The notes under the pieces were generated by a model that saw nothing but the letters and a program-made list of their open reading frames with translations, was not told the origin of the DNA and made no database searches. The position numbers and the translations under genes are program-made. Of a stretch of 64,000 nucleotides of DNA, positions 43,725 through 52,434 are shown piece after piece. Origin of the DNA: Bacillota bacterium. Its GTDB lineage: Bacteria > Bacillota > Clostridia > Oscillospirales > Ruminococcaceae. Within the stretch, counting starts at the first letter, position 1. Each line of letters opens with the position of its first letter. Location of the stretch: assembly GCA_023412215.1 (NCBI GenBank), contig JAEYNX010000025.1, positions 124,001-188,000 on the forward strand, read 5' to 3'.

Positions 43725-43769
43725 AAAGGGGTTACTCCTTTTCCATAGGCTTTGGAAGCTTATATCTGG

Positions 43770-44612
43770 TTATGGCAGGTAGTCATCATCCAGCTTATAT
43801 TTATCTTCGCCAAAGAACTTTGATACAAGCTCCTGCAGGGTATCCTTATCTTCAACGTCTATATCCTTATCGACAATTAAAATCTCAACCCTTCTGTTCT
43901 TTTTGCGTCCCTCCGCTGTGCTGTTATCCGCTATCGGCCGATATTTTCCATAGCCAAGCGAGCTTAAAATCTCAGAGTTGATCTTACTGGTGTTTTCAAG
44001 GAACTTTAAAACGGCGTTGGCGCGGTCGGAGGAGAGCTCGCGGTCGTCCACCCGATAGTTCTCATCCTCCGGCACGGCAGCGGTGTGCCCCTCGATGCGC
44101 ACAACACCGATCGACGCCTCGGCAGCCTTAATACCTTTACCTATATTTTCGAGTACCACTTTGCCCTCGTCGCGCAATACCGCGCTGTCCGCATTGAAAA
44201 ACACGTTATCGGTAAAGCGTATGAAGACATAGTTCTTGCCTTTGGTTACTTGAATACTCTCTTTCATCTCGCCTTGAGTCTGTGTGTCAACATACTCGTT
44301 AATCATTTCATACAACGCTTCGATATTGATCGGCTCTTCTGTAGCCTCCGCCACATCATTGTCGCCAATACCGGTACCGGTATTGCCCACCTTACCCTCG
44401 CCGACTTCTTGAAGGTCTGGCGCCACAACAAGCTGCTGCGTGGTGACCCCAATGTTTGATAGCGCAGAAACAAGCAACTGAAATTTTTCCGCATCGATTG
44501 TCGACATCGAGTACAAAAGCACGAAAAAAGTAAGCAGCAAGGTTACCATATCCGCATATGTATTCAGCCACTCGTTACTGGCGCCCTCATCCTCACGTTT
44601 TTTTCTAGCCAT
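43770..44612 (-). CDS. motB: MotB, stator peptidoglycan-binding subunit
   Basis: This 280-residue protein has an N-terminal membrane helix with the ion-binding Asp (NTYADMVTLLLTFFVLLYSMS), a linker and a C-terminal OmpA-like domain (VRIEGHTAAVPEDENYRVDDRELSSDRANAVLKFL; GKYRPIADNSTAEGRKKNRRVEILI). With MotA it forms the stator that drives rotation. The OmpA domain has an extra AAVPEDENY loop. It follows motA by 60 bp. Confidence 0.95.
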   Translation of the reverse strand: MARKKREDEGASNEWLNTYADMVTLLLTFFVLLYSMSTIDAEKFQLLVSALSNIGVTTQQLVVAPDLQEVGEGKVGNTGTGIGDNDVAEATEEPINIEALYEMINEYVDTQTQGEMKESIQVTKGKNYVFIRFTDNVFFNADSAVLRDEGKVVLENIGKGIKAAEASIGVVRIEGHTAAVPEDENYRVDDRELSSDRANAVLKFLENTSKINSEILSSLGYGKYRPIADNSTAEGRKKNRRVEILIVDKDIDVEDKDTLQELVSKFFGEDKYKLDDDYLP

Positions 44613-44672
44613 AGCCTACTCTCCTCAATGCATAGATCAGATCAAGATAAACAGAAACTACATCGCGCCAGA

Positions 44673-45563
44673 TTACTTTTTCTTCTTCGATTTTTTATCG
44701 GTCGCAGGTGAACCGTCTCTGCCTTCACCTTCGCTGTCGCCGCTTTTAAAGGCATTGGGATTTTGGGATGCCAGTGCCCCGGGTAAAAGCCTGTACAGCT
44801 TTTCGGAGATAAACCGCGGGTTTTCACCGGCCTGAATGGCCTGAATACCCTCACAGATAATGAGCTTGCAAAGGTATTCCTCTTCATGGCGCACTTTAAG
44901 TTTTGCTGAAATCGGCAAAAAAATGATATTGCAAAGCATGGAGCCATAAAAAGTGGTAATAAGAGCAACCGACATACCCGAACCAAGCTGCGACGGGTCA
45001 TCCATCTTTTTCAGCATCAAGATAAGGCCGATCAGTGTACCAATCATACCAAAGGCAGGTGCAAAGGTTGCTCCCTTATCATAGAACGCTCGATCCTGAC
45101 CATGCCGTTCGTCAAGAAAATCCAGTTCCTCTTCCAAAAGTGCTTTTACCTTCTCTGGGTCTATGGCGTCAACCACCATCATGATACCGTTGCGCAGATA
45201 GCCGTCATCCTGGTCGTTCAGCGCATCCTCCAGCGCAAGCAACCCCCGCGTTCTGGCGGCCTTCGCCAACTCCACAACGCGGTCTATTTGAGCGATTGGG
45301 CTGTATTTTCGCGGAAAGAAGATAATCTTCATATGGGGCAAAACCTTCGTAAATGCCCTGCCCGGAAAAGAGATCATTAGGGTTGCGATACAGCCGCCTA
45401 TGGTAATCGCCATACTGGGGTAATCGACGAAGGTTAAGATATTGCCGAATTTAAAGAGCTCGGAAAATACCGCGGGCTCACCGGCAACGGGCATAGAAAA
45501 AACGATACCAAAAAGTACAAACGCGATTGCGGCTATGAAACCAATCAGTGACATTAAATCCAT
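44673..45563 (-). CDS. motA: MotA, stator channel subunit
   Basis: This 296-residue protein has four membrane helices. The first two lie in SLIGFIAAIAFVLFGI and FVDYPSMAITIGGCIATLMISF; the last two lie in AFGMIGTLIGLILMLKKM and VALITTFYGSMLCNIIFLPI. A cytoplasmic loop carries the charged residues that touch FliG. The tail is Lys-rich. I chose ATG 45563, since the frame's earlier 40 codons lack family similarity and AAGGGTG lies upstream. It follows flbD by 49 bp. Confidence 0.94.
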   Translation of the reverse strand: MDLMSLIGFIAAIAFVLFGIVFSMPVAGEPAVFSELFKFGNILTFVDYPSMAITIGGCIATLMISFPGRAFTKVLPHMKIIFFPRKYSPIAQIDRVVELAKAARTRGLLALEDALNDQDDGYLRNGIMMVVDAIDPEKVKALLEEELDFLDERHGQDRAFYDKGATFAPAFGMIGTLIGLILMLKKMDDPSQLGSGMSVALITTFYGSMLCNIIFLPISAKLKVRHEEEYLCKLIICEGIQAIQAGENPRFISEKLYRLLPGALASQNPNAFKSGDSEGEGRDGSPATDKKSKKKK

Positions 45564-45612
45564 AAGAGCTTTCACCCTTCTTAAAAAAGTTGGAGCAGTA
45601 AGTTTTAAGGGA

Positions 45613-45813
45613 TCAGTTGAATTTACCGTATATCTTTCTCTTATAGGCAATAATCCGCTCCAGCACCTCGTTGGCGGATTCACTGACTATAAGTATTTTT
45701 CCGTTTAAAAGCTTGATGGTGGTATCGGGTGTTTCCTCAATCGACTCTATTAAATCACAGTTGAGCAGGAATTCTTTATTATCTTTCTTTGTTAATCTGG
45801 TTACCTTAATCAT
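45613..45813 (-). CDS. flbD: FlbD, small flagellar protein
   Basis: This 66-residue protein matches Firmicute FlbD (SwrD): MIKVTRLTKKDNKEFLLNCDLIESIEETPDTTIKLLNGKILIVSES, then a helix. It raises motor power in Bacillus through an unknown step with MotA/MotB, which are encoded just after it. It lies 207 bp after flgE, behind a hairpin-rich spacer. Confidence 0.92.
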   Translation of the reverse strand: MIKVTRLTKKDNKEFLLNCDLIESIEETPDTTIKLLNGKILIVSESANEVLERIIAYKRKIYGKFN

Positions 45814-45848
45814 CGGGCACCCTCCATATACTAATCTTTAAATTAAAA

Positions 45849-46006
45849 TGGTGAATAGCACCACTCTAATCAAGACTCAGTATCATAATCCGCTAAGTCG
45901 GATGCAATAAAATGGCAGCATCCGTTTATCACAAACCAAACTGCGCCGGTGCAATGCGGAAAATATCTGCCTGATGGTGTATAAGGGGCATTGCAGCCCC
46001 TTATAC
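45849..46006 (-). repeat. Three stem-loops between flgE and flbD
   Basis: The 207-bp spacer holds a TGGTG/CACCA stem (45849-45863), a CGGATGC/GCATCCG stem (45899-45924) and a perfect 11-bp stem GTATAAGGGGC with loop (45979-46006). None has a T run, so they are not ordinary terminators. They may be mRNA processing or stability signals for flgE versus flbD-motAB. No gene is seen here. Confidence 0.5.
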
Positions 46007-46020
46007 ATGCAGGCGATAAA

Positions 46021-47325
46021 CTAACGCTTTAGGTTCACAAGTTCATTGAGCATCTCGTCGGTGACCGTTATAATTCTGGCGTTGGCCTGAAAGCCTCTCT
46101 GCGTCGTAATCATATCGGTAAACTGCTCGGAAAGGTCTACGTTGGACATTTCGAGCGCGCCGGGCTTCAGGGCACCGGAGCCGGAGGTGCCGGGGATACA
46201 AATTTGAGGCTCACCGGAGTTCGGGCTCTCTGCAAAGTAGGAATTGCCCTCCTGCGTTAAGCCTTCGGGGTTATTAAAGATAGCGGTATCGATGCGCCCG
46301 AGTACGATCTGGCCATGGATCGCGTGGTTGCCGATAATAACACCGTCGCTGCCGATGGCGTAGCCGCTGAGGTCTTTCGCCGACTGCAGCGCGAAGCTTC
46401 TGCCCTCTTCGGTTTTGAAGTTGCCAAGGTCTGCGAGCTGTGCACCGGTGAGGGGCAGCTCGGCAGTGCCAGTAGGATCAGCTGGGTCCGTTGGAAAATG
46501 AAGGCCGGTAAGTTCAAACCCTCCTCCGGGAATAGTGTCTGGTGCAAGGCATTTGCCGTTTTCGTCTACAATGCCAATAACACCAGCCGCAGGCGAATCA
46601 CCGGGGTTACCGGGTGCGAGTAAGAGCAATTTGCTGATATCCTCCATTGTAAGATTGGCCGCTGGGTCGAACGTTACAGTTAATTCAGTACCTTTAAGGA
46701 TGGCACTGTTTCCCCCGCCTGCGGTACCCGGAACGAAGTTGATGGTCATGTTACCGTTTCTGCCTGCACCCAGGCACTTGATAGTAATTGAATTCATCGC
46801 TCCCGCAATCTCCACATCCTTCTCATCATGCGCCTGATTGTCGGTTACAGGCGGTACAACGATCTGGATTCTGGCGCTGGAGGGTGCTGCGGTTTTGGCC
46901 TCGGGGCCGCTCACGCCCAGTACGAAGTTGCCCATAGAATCAATGAGGTTGCCATTGGAGTCGATATCGAGCATACCGGCTCTGGTGTAAAAGATATTGC
47001 CCTCCGCGTCCTGCACCTGCAGGTAGCCCTGCCCCGCGATGGCGATATCCGTAGAGATACCGGTGGGCTGGAAGCCGGACTGGTCGTGGTTGATGTCGAT
47101 AGACGCAACCTGTACACCGTAGCCCACCTGTGTGGCGTTCACGCCGCCGCGAATCTGCGTGCCTTGTGAGGCGCCGCTGATGGTTTGATAATAAACATCG
47201 CGGAAAGTAGTTCTGGAGGCCTTATAACCATAGGTATTGACGTTGGCTATGTTATTGCCGATAACGTCAAGACGCATCTGGTGTGCCCTTAAGCCGGCAA
47301 CGCCGGAATACATGGCTCTAACCAT
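46021..47325 (-). CDS. flgE: FlgE, flagellar hook protein
   Basis: This 434-residue hook protein has the N-terminal motif MVRAMYSGVAGLRAHQMRLDVIGNNIANVNTYGYKASR and C-terminal helix (DLSEQFTDMITTQRGFQANARIITVTDEMLNELV). The middle holds beta-rich hook domains, with an Ala/Pro/Gly-rich insert from about residue 165. It is exported before FlhB switches. It follows the flgD and TIGR02530-type genes and lies before flbD. Confidence 0.95.
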   Translation of the reverse strand: MVRAMYSGVAGLRAHQMRLDVIGNNIANVNTYGYKASRTTFRDVYYQTISGASQGTQIRGGVNATQVGYGVQVASIDINHDQSGFQPTGISTDIAIAGQGYLQVQDAEGNIFYTRAGMLDIDSNGNLIDSMGNFVLGVSGPEAKTAAPSSARIQIVVPPVTDNQAHDEKDVEIAGAMNSITIKCLGAGRNGNMTINFVPGTAGGGNSAILKGTELTVTFDPAANLTMEDISKLLLLAPGNPGDSPAAGVIGIVDENGKCLAPDTIPGGGFELTGLHFPTDPADPTGTAELPLTGAQLADLGNFKTEEGRSFALQSAKDLSGYAIGSDGVIIGNHAIHGQIVLGRIDTAIFNNPEGLTQEGNSYFAESPNSGEPQICIPGTSGSGALKPGALEMSNVDLSEQFTDMITTQRGFQANARIITVTDEMLNELVNLKR

Positions 47326-47405
47326 CTTACAAATTACTCCTTTTCTAAGAAACCGTCAGCTTCCTCTGTCGTTCAGAAGCTGAAATAGCCCCCTGAAAGG
47401 TCCGG

Positions 47406-47804
47406 CTATACAATAACGGTTCCGTCAATATTTGTGAATACATTACCGTTTAGGTCGTCTCCGTTTACCGTGGTAACCACCGTGCCGTTTTTTACACTGA
47501 CAATAAAGGCGGTTTTGTCGATTAGTATCAGGGTATCGTCCAAGCCCTTTTCGCCTGCAAGCCGCATGCCTTGGGTCAAGCGCTCCATCTTTTCGCCGCT
47601 GATGTCGATATTTCTGTCGGCGATGCGGGTTTGGGCATGCTTTGAGAAGTTGACCTGAAACGCCTGCTGCTGCTTGCGCAATACCTCCGAAAAAGGCTCC
47701 CCGCTTTGCTGCGGCTGGGCAGCTTTACCGGGTGTCGCGGAGGAGGGGGTGACGATGCCGGTGGTAATGGTAACGGGGAATCGATTAATATAGGTGTCTG
47801 CCAT
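47406..47804 (-). CDS. TIGR02530-type flagellar operon protein
   Basis: This 132-residue protein sits between flgD and flgE, as this family does in most Firmicutes. The core is FSKHAQTRIADRNIDISGEKMERLTQGMRLAGEKGLDDTLILIDKTAFIVSVKNGTVVTTV. Its function is not established; an assembly or regulatory role for the hook is possible. I chose ATG 47804 after GGAGGG. Confidence 0.85.
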   Translation of the reverse strand: MADTYINRFPVTITTGIVTPSSATPGKAAQPQQSGEPFSEVLRKQQQAFQVNFSKHAQTRIADRNIDISGEKMERLTQGMRLAGEKGLDDTLILIDKTAFIVSVKNGTVVTTVNGDDLNGNVFTNIDGTVIV

Positions 47805-47839
47805 CAAAATCCCTCCATGGATTTTAAGCTCAGCCTGTC

Positions 47840-48379
47840 TTACTCCTGTGGCTGGTCGCCTTCGCCGTCTGTCGGATCGGCGCCGTTGCCTGTTTCACCG
47901 GACTCCTCTGAAGTGTCGGCGCCGTCTGGCTCATCCGGCGGCTCCGGCGTCTTGATCTCCATCAGGTTTTCAAGCGCAAAGCTCTTGCCGTCTACGACAA
48001 ACTCAAAGGTGCCGTTTGCAAAGGTAATGCGGTCAACAATCCCTGTGGTTGTAACCAGATTGCCGGTAGAATCAAGCTTGGCGGTAACTACCGTCTTACC
48101 CACCAGCGAAGAGGCAAAGGACGCATTGGACGCGTAGAGGATGTTCTGCTGCATCTGCAGCGCAGAAAACTGCGCCATCTGCGCCATAAACTCCGTGTTG
48201 TCGGTTGGGTTCATGAAGTCCTGATTTGAAAGCTGGGAGGCAATAAGCTGAAAGAAATCCTGAATATCCATGTTGTTGTCTTCAGCTATGGTGTAGGGGT
48301 GGCCATCCTCGGTATAGTAGGTCTTTTTCGCAGGGGATGCCGCATTGTATTGAGTACTAAAGCCTGAAACCGAACTCAT
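47840..48379 (-). CDS. flgD: FlgD, hook assembly cap protein
   Basis: This 179-residue protein has the FlgD N-terminal pattern DFFQLIASQLSNQDFMNPTDNTEFMAQMAQFSALQMQQN (about 35-75), with strands after it. The C-terminal tail of about 35 residues is very acidic (PEPPDEPDGADTSEESGETGNGADP), unlike classical FlgD. It caps the growing hook and needs export. It lies between fliK and the TIGR02530-type gene. Confidence 0.93.
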   Translation of the reverse strand: MSSVSGFSTQYNAASPAKKTYYTEDGHPYTIAEDNNMDIQDFFQLIASQLSNQDFMNPTDNTEFMAQMAQFSALQMQQNILYASNASFASSLVGKTVVTAKLDSTGNLVTTTGIVDRITFANGTFEFVVDGKSFALENLMEIKTPEPPDEPDGADTSEESGETGNGADPTDGEGDQPQE

Positions 48380-48396
48380 TCGTTCACCTCCTAAGG

Positions 48397-49662
48397 TTAA
48401 ACATAACAGTTGAGCATCGATTGCCGGACATAACGGCCGCTGGCGATACCGCTCACAACCACATCACTGGATGCATCCGATAAAACCGGGTGTGCAAAGA
48501 CTACGCGGCGGGTCTCGTACGGCTGATTGCCGCCCTTATCCATGCTCGACATAAAGCCGTTGCTGGATGAAGCCATGTCGTTAAACGATTGATTCTCGAC
48601 CGTGCAACTCTGCATGTTGACATTGTTTTCTTTTAAGCTCGCGCGCAGCTCGGGAATCTGGTTTTCAATAAGCTTGGCGGTCTGCTGGTTGCCTGTAATA
48701 ATGTCCATAGTCAGCTTACCGTCTGTCATTACCATCTTAACGGTAAGTTCGCCAAGCATCTCCGGCTTGAGCTTCATGGTAAACTCCATCTTGCCGTCGG
48801 AATAGGCATTGAGTATGCCCGAAGCAACCTGTTCAAAGGGTTTTGCCTCTGCTGTGGGCATAGCGGGCGCTGAAGCAGCCGCCTCTGTTTTAAGGGCCAG
48901 GCCAAGATTTTGCAACTTTTCGTTAAAGGAAGAAAGGTATTGCGTAATCTGCTGTGCCTGATCTTTTTTTCCGTCGTCCTGCAGCACGCTCTTTTCAGCG
49001 GCGGAAGCAACGGGTGCTGCGGTTACCGGCTGAGCAGCGGGCTGATTTGCCGTTTGAGCGCCGCCGTTTTGAGCAGTATTGCTTTGCGTGGAGCCGGCAT
49101 CAGGCTGCGTTGCAACGGGCTGAACCGGGTTTCCTTGGCTCTTTTCCTGATGCAGTACCGAAGCAAATGCCTGTTGTTCGGCAGCTGCCTGTTGTGGGTT
49201 AGCGGTGGTATTCGGTACTGCCACAACGGCCTGTTCAACCAACTCCCATGCGTGCTGTATCTGTGCAATAGCCTGCCCGGGTAATCCTTGTGCCGAAGCA
49301 GCGGCTTCCGTTTTTTCGGCGCCTTGCGGCGGTGCCACTGTCACAGGCAACACTGCCGGTATAATCCCCCCTTGAATCGGCTGCTGGGGTACGGCAGATA
49401 CTGGAGCATCCTTAACTTCTGCTGCATCCGATACCTTGGCTGCTTTGCTCTCATCCTCGTCGTCCTCTTGCTTTTGGGCAGGGGCCTCTTTGGATTTCTT
49501 AACCTCTTTTTTGGCATTTTCTTTAGCGCCGTTTATCTGCTTTTGCAATTCGGAGCGAAAAGAGGAAGGATCCCTAACATTATCCGACGAAGAAGAAGGC
49601 TGCTTTGGTTGATTAGAATTAACGATTTGAAACGCTAGGTCTGCCTGCATGTTAACCATCAT
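48397..49662 (-). CDS. fliK: FliK, hook-length control protein
   Basis: This 421-residue protein is rich in Ala, Gln and Pro through residues 30-290 (a flexible measuring region). The C-terminal Flg_hook domain reads MKLKPEMLGELTVKMVMTDGKLTMDIITGNQQTAKLIENQIPELRASLKENNV. I chose ATG 49662 since AGGAGG lies 8 bases upstream. A candidate promoter with extended -10 lies just before it. Confidence 0.9.
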   Translation of the reverse strand: MMVNMQADLAFQIVNSNQPKQPSSSSDNVRDPSSFRSELQKQINGAKENAKKEVKKSKEAPAQKQEDDEDESKAAKVSDAAEVKDAPVSAVPQQPIQGGIIPAVLPVTVAPPQGAEKTEAAASAQGLPGQAIAQIQHAWELVEQAVVAVPNTTANPQQAAAEQQAFASVLHQEKSQGNPVQPVATQPDAGSTQSNTAQNGGAQTANQPAAQPVTAAPVASAAEKSVLQDDGKKDQAQQITQYLSSFNEKLQNLGLALKTEAAASAPAMPTAEAKPFEQVASGILNAYSDGKMEFTMKLKPEMLGELTVKMVMTDGKLTMDIITGNQQTAKLIENQIPELRASLKENNVNMQSCTVENQSFNDMASSSNGFMSSMDKGGNQPYETRRVVFAHPVLSDASSDVVVSGIASGRYVRQSMLNCYV

Positions 49663-49696
49663 TTTTATCACCTCCTTTGGCAATAGAACTGCATAT

Positions 49697-49705
49697 ATTA
49701 TACCA
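49697..49705 (-). promoter_or_regulatory. Candidate internal promoter before fliK
   Basis: On the minus strand TGGTATAAT forms an extended -10 box 35 bp before the fliK start, in an AT-rich gap of 109 bp after fliJ. The -35 region is a T-rich tract without a clear consensus. It may add transcription of the hook and motor genes. Confidence 0.4.
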
Positions 49706-49819
49706 AACAAAAAGCGCGAAAAAAATAGAATTTTAACACCTTACTCGCTTTTTACTCGATATTATATGTATCTTGTTGATAAAAGTCAAAATTTCTGACG
49801 GTCATTTTATGCATTATAA

Positions 49820-50272
49820 CTAACTAGCTGCAGTAGCACTGTTGGATACAAACTCATCGATTAAAAGTTCCTGCTCTTTGCCCTCGGCAAAACGATACTC
49901 CTCCAGCTGCCGCTCTTTGAGCTTTTCGAGTGTCGTAACATCCTGCGAAGCCTGCACCACTACGGCAACCTGTTCGCTTACCTTAGCTTCCATGGCCTTA
50001 ATATACTGTTTTTGAAGCTTCACCTTGTCGTTTAAAACATTAAGGTATGCCTTGCGTTGAAAAATCTCCTGCGGCATAAGGCCAATCTGTTCCTGCGTCT
50101 TCAGCTCGGTATCGCACCGCTGGTATTCAGCCTGCAATTGCTCCAGTGCAAGTAAAAGCTTCGACAAACGGCCGCGCAGGTCGGCGAGACGAAGCTTCTC
50201 ACCCGACAGCATCTGGTCTTTAAAGCTGAGCATCTTCTCAAGCGTAAACTCAAATCGTTTCATAACGCTCAC
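49820..50272 (-). CDS. fliJ: FliJ, export chaperone/ATPase stalk
   Basis: This 150-residue protein is almost one continuous coiled coil (ERLADLRGRLSKLLLALEQLQAEYQRCDTELKTQEQ). It begins MKRFEFTLEKMLSFKDQML, the usual FliJ start. It inserts into the FliI ring and touches FlhA. It follows fliI by 13 bp. Confidence 0.9.
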   Translation of the reverse strand: MSVMKRFEFTLEKMLSFKDQMLSGEKLRLADLRGRLSKLLLALEQLQAEYQRCDTELKTQEQIGLMPQEIFQRKAYLNVLNDKVKLQKQYIKAMEAKVSEQVAVVVQASQDVTTLEKLKERQLEEYRFAEGKEQELLIDEFVSNSATAAS

Positions 50273-50285
50273 AGCCTCCCGCGGC

Positions 50286-51599
50286 TCACATTACCGCACT
50301 GCGCATCAGTTCTACGGTTTGCTGATAGGTAAATGCCTCGTTGACACCCTGACTGAGGAAACGGTTCACATTCTCTATCTTGGAGATGGCCGCGTCCAGC
50401 GCGGGATTGGTTCCCTGCTTATACGCGCCGATTGTAATCAAATCGTAATTGGAATAGTAAACCGAAAGAATGCTGCGCAGTTTATTAGAAAACTCCAGCT
50501 GGTCTTTATCCACAATCTCGTTCATGAGACGGCTGACACTTGCCAGGATGTCGATAGCGGGGTATTGGTTGCGCATCGCAATCTTTCGGGACAGTACAAT
50601 ATGCCCGTCGATGATACCGCGCACGGTGTCGGAGATCGGCTCATTGACATCATCGCCCTCCACCAACACGGTGTAGATGCCGGTTATCGAACCGGTTTCA
50701 AAGTTGCCCGTTCTTTCAAGCAGCTTGGGCATTACCGAATAAACCGAGGGCGTATACCCTCTTGAAACGGGCGGTTCACCCGTGGCAAGCCCTATTTCGC
50801 GCTGCGCCATGGCATATCTAGTGAGCGAGTCCATCATCAGCAAAACACTCTTGCCCTGATCTTTAAAATACTCGGCAATCGTTGTCGCGGTAAGCGCACA
50901 TTTAAGGCGCTGCATCGCGGGCTGATCAGAGGTAGCCACCAGCAGCACCGAGCGCGCCATGCCCTCCGCGCCGAGGTCGCGCTCCAAAAAGTCGCGTACT
51001 TCTCTGCCTCTCTCCCCCACCAAACTGATGACATTGACATCCGCCGTAACGTTGCGCGCAATCATGCCGAGCAAGGTGCTCTTGCCCACGCCGCTTCCCG
51101 AAAAGATGCCAAGGCGCTGCCCTTTACCGCAGGTAAGCAGGCCGTCTATCGCCTTGACGCCGAAACTGAGCGGGGTATCGATTCTGGGGCGGGATAACGG
51201 GTTGGACGGGGTATTGTTCACCGAGTAATAGGTATCCCCTTCAACCTCGCCGTTGCCATCGATGGGCGTCCCTGTTCCGTCGAGTATTCTGCCGATCAGG
51301 CCGTTGTTTACCTTTACCTTGAGCTTATCACCGGTAGATTCCACAATGCTGCCCGGGCCGATGCCGTCGATATCGTCATACGGCATAAGCAGTACCCGGC
51401 TTTCGCGGAACCCCACCACCTCGGCATTTACAATCCTGCCGCTCTCACCGGCGTAGATTCTGCAGACGTCGCCGATATTGGCAAGCGGGCCGGTGGACTC
51501 AATCATCAAGCCAACAATCTTATCCACCTTGCCGTAAAAGGTAATCAGGTTCTTCCTGCGTACAGCGCTTTTAACGCCTTCCAAAGCCAAACAAAACAC
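50286..51599 (-). CDS. fliI: FliI, flagellar export ATPase
   Basis: This 437-residue F1-like ATPase has Walker A GIFSGSGVGKSTLLGMIA (about 165), Walker B VLLMMDSLTRYAMAQREI and the conserved PPVSRGYTPSVYSVMPKLLERTGN. It powers export substrate unfolding with FliH and FliJ. Translation begins at GTG 51599 with an AAGGG site; a later start is possible. It lies 34 bp after fliH. Confidence 0.96.
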   Translation of the reverse strand: MFCLALEGVKSAVRRKNLITFYGKVDKIVGLMIESTGPLANIGDVCRIYAGESGRIVNAEVVGFRESRVLLMPYDDIDGIGPGSIVESTGDKLKVKVNNGLIGRILDGTGTPIDGNGEVEGDTYYSVNNTPSNPLSRPRIDTPLSFGVKAIDGLLTCGKGQRLGIFSGSGVGKSTLLGMIARNVTADVNVISLVGERGREVRDFLERDLGAEGMARSVLLVATSDQPAMQRLKCALTATTIAEYFKDQGKSVLLMMDSLTRYAMAQREIGLATGEPPVSRGYTPSVYSVMPKLLERTGNFETGSITGIYTVLVEGDDVNEPISDTVRGIIDGHIVLSRKIAMRNQYPAIDILASVSRLMNEIVDKDQLEFSNKLRSILSVYYSNYDLITIGAYKQGTNPALDAAISKIENVNRFLSQGVNEAFTYQQTVELMRSAVM

Positions 51600-51633
51600 A
51601 CCCTTTTTACGATGGCGGATTAGGGTATAAGCC

Positions 51634-52434
51634 CTAATTATTCTTACTCATGAGCAGCTGCTTAAGACTCGAAAGCTGCGTGCTTAAGCTTGCGTCGGCT
51701 ATGCCGCTCGGCGTCTCTACAATACACAACCCGGCGGAAGCGTCTTTAATGGCCTCTACCTCAATGCTGCCGGAGACATCCAGCAGTTCGGCAAGCAGCT
51801 TTTTGTTGGTGATACAGCTGGTTTGTGCATCGGTTTGGGATACGGTAATCTTCACCCAGTCGGTATTCTTATAGTTTGCAAGCGCCTTTTTTACCATGCC
51901 GACCAGCGCCTTATCGTCCTCCGCAAGTTCTTTGCCCATGATCTTGGAAACGATATCTACAACGAGAAGCTTTAAATCGTTCTCGGTTTTATCAATAATC
52001 TCGCGCTGCTTATCGTCTACACGGTCGAGCAGTACGGTCAGTTCATCCAGCTTGTGCTGGAGCTGTGAGCCGATTTCGGCTCTGCCCTGCTCATATCCGC
52101 TGTGATAAGCGTCTTCTTTCAGCTTTTGTGCTTCCTGCTTGGCGCTGTCAAGCATCTCTTCCTCAAGTTTCGTGGCCTTGCGCAGGCTTTCGGCTATAAT
52201 CATCTGCGCTTCGGCGTGTGCATTGTCGAGTATCTGCTGGCGAAGGTCTACCGTTTCATGTGCGGCGGCCTCACTGATATAGATTTGCGGCTGTGTATCC
52301 GGCATAGCCGGTTCAGCCGCCGCGCGAGGCTCCTGATGAAGCTCCGGCGGCTGAGTCGGCATAAAAGCGGAAATCAGTATACTCTCTTTAAAAGTAGCGT
52401 TTAAGGCCTTGACGATCTTAGGCAATGATATCAT
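51634..52434 (-). CDS. fliH: FliH, regulator of the export ATPase
   Basis: This 266-residue protein has a Lys/Gln-rich helical N-terminus and a long coiled coil (AQMIIAESLRKATKLEEEMLDSAKQEAQKLKEDAYHSGYEQGRAEIGSQL). The C-terminal domain reads LAEDDKALVGMVKKALANYKNTDWVKITVSQTD. It binds FliI and the C-ring. I chose ATG 52434, right behind fliG (17-bp overlap); earlier codons look like an unrelated frame. Confidence 0.92.
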   Translation of the reverse strand: MISLPKIVKALNATFKESILISAFMPTQPPELHQEPRAAAEPAMPDTQPQIYISEAAAHETVDLRQQILDNAHAEAQMIIAESLRKATKLEEEMLDSAKQEAQKLKEDAYHSGYEQGRAEIGSQLQHKLDELTVLLDRVDDKQREIIDKTENDLKLLVVDIVSKIMGKELAEDDKALVGMVKKALANYKNTDWVKITVSQTDAQTSCITNKKLLAELLDVSGSIEVEAIKDASAGLCIVETPSGIADASLSTQLSSLKQLLMSKNN

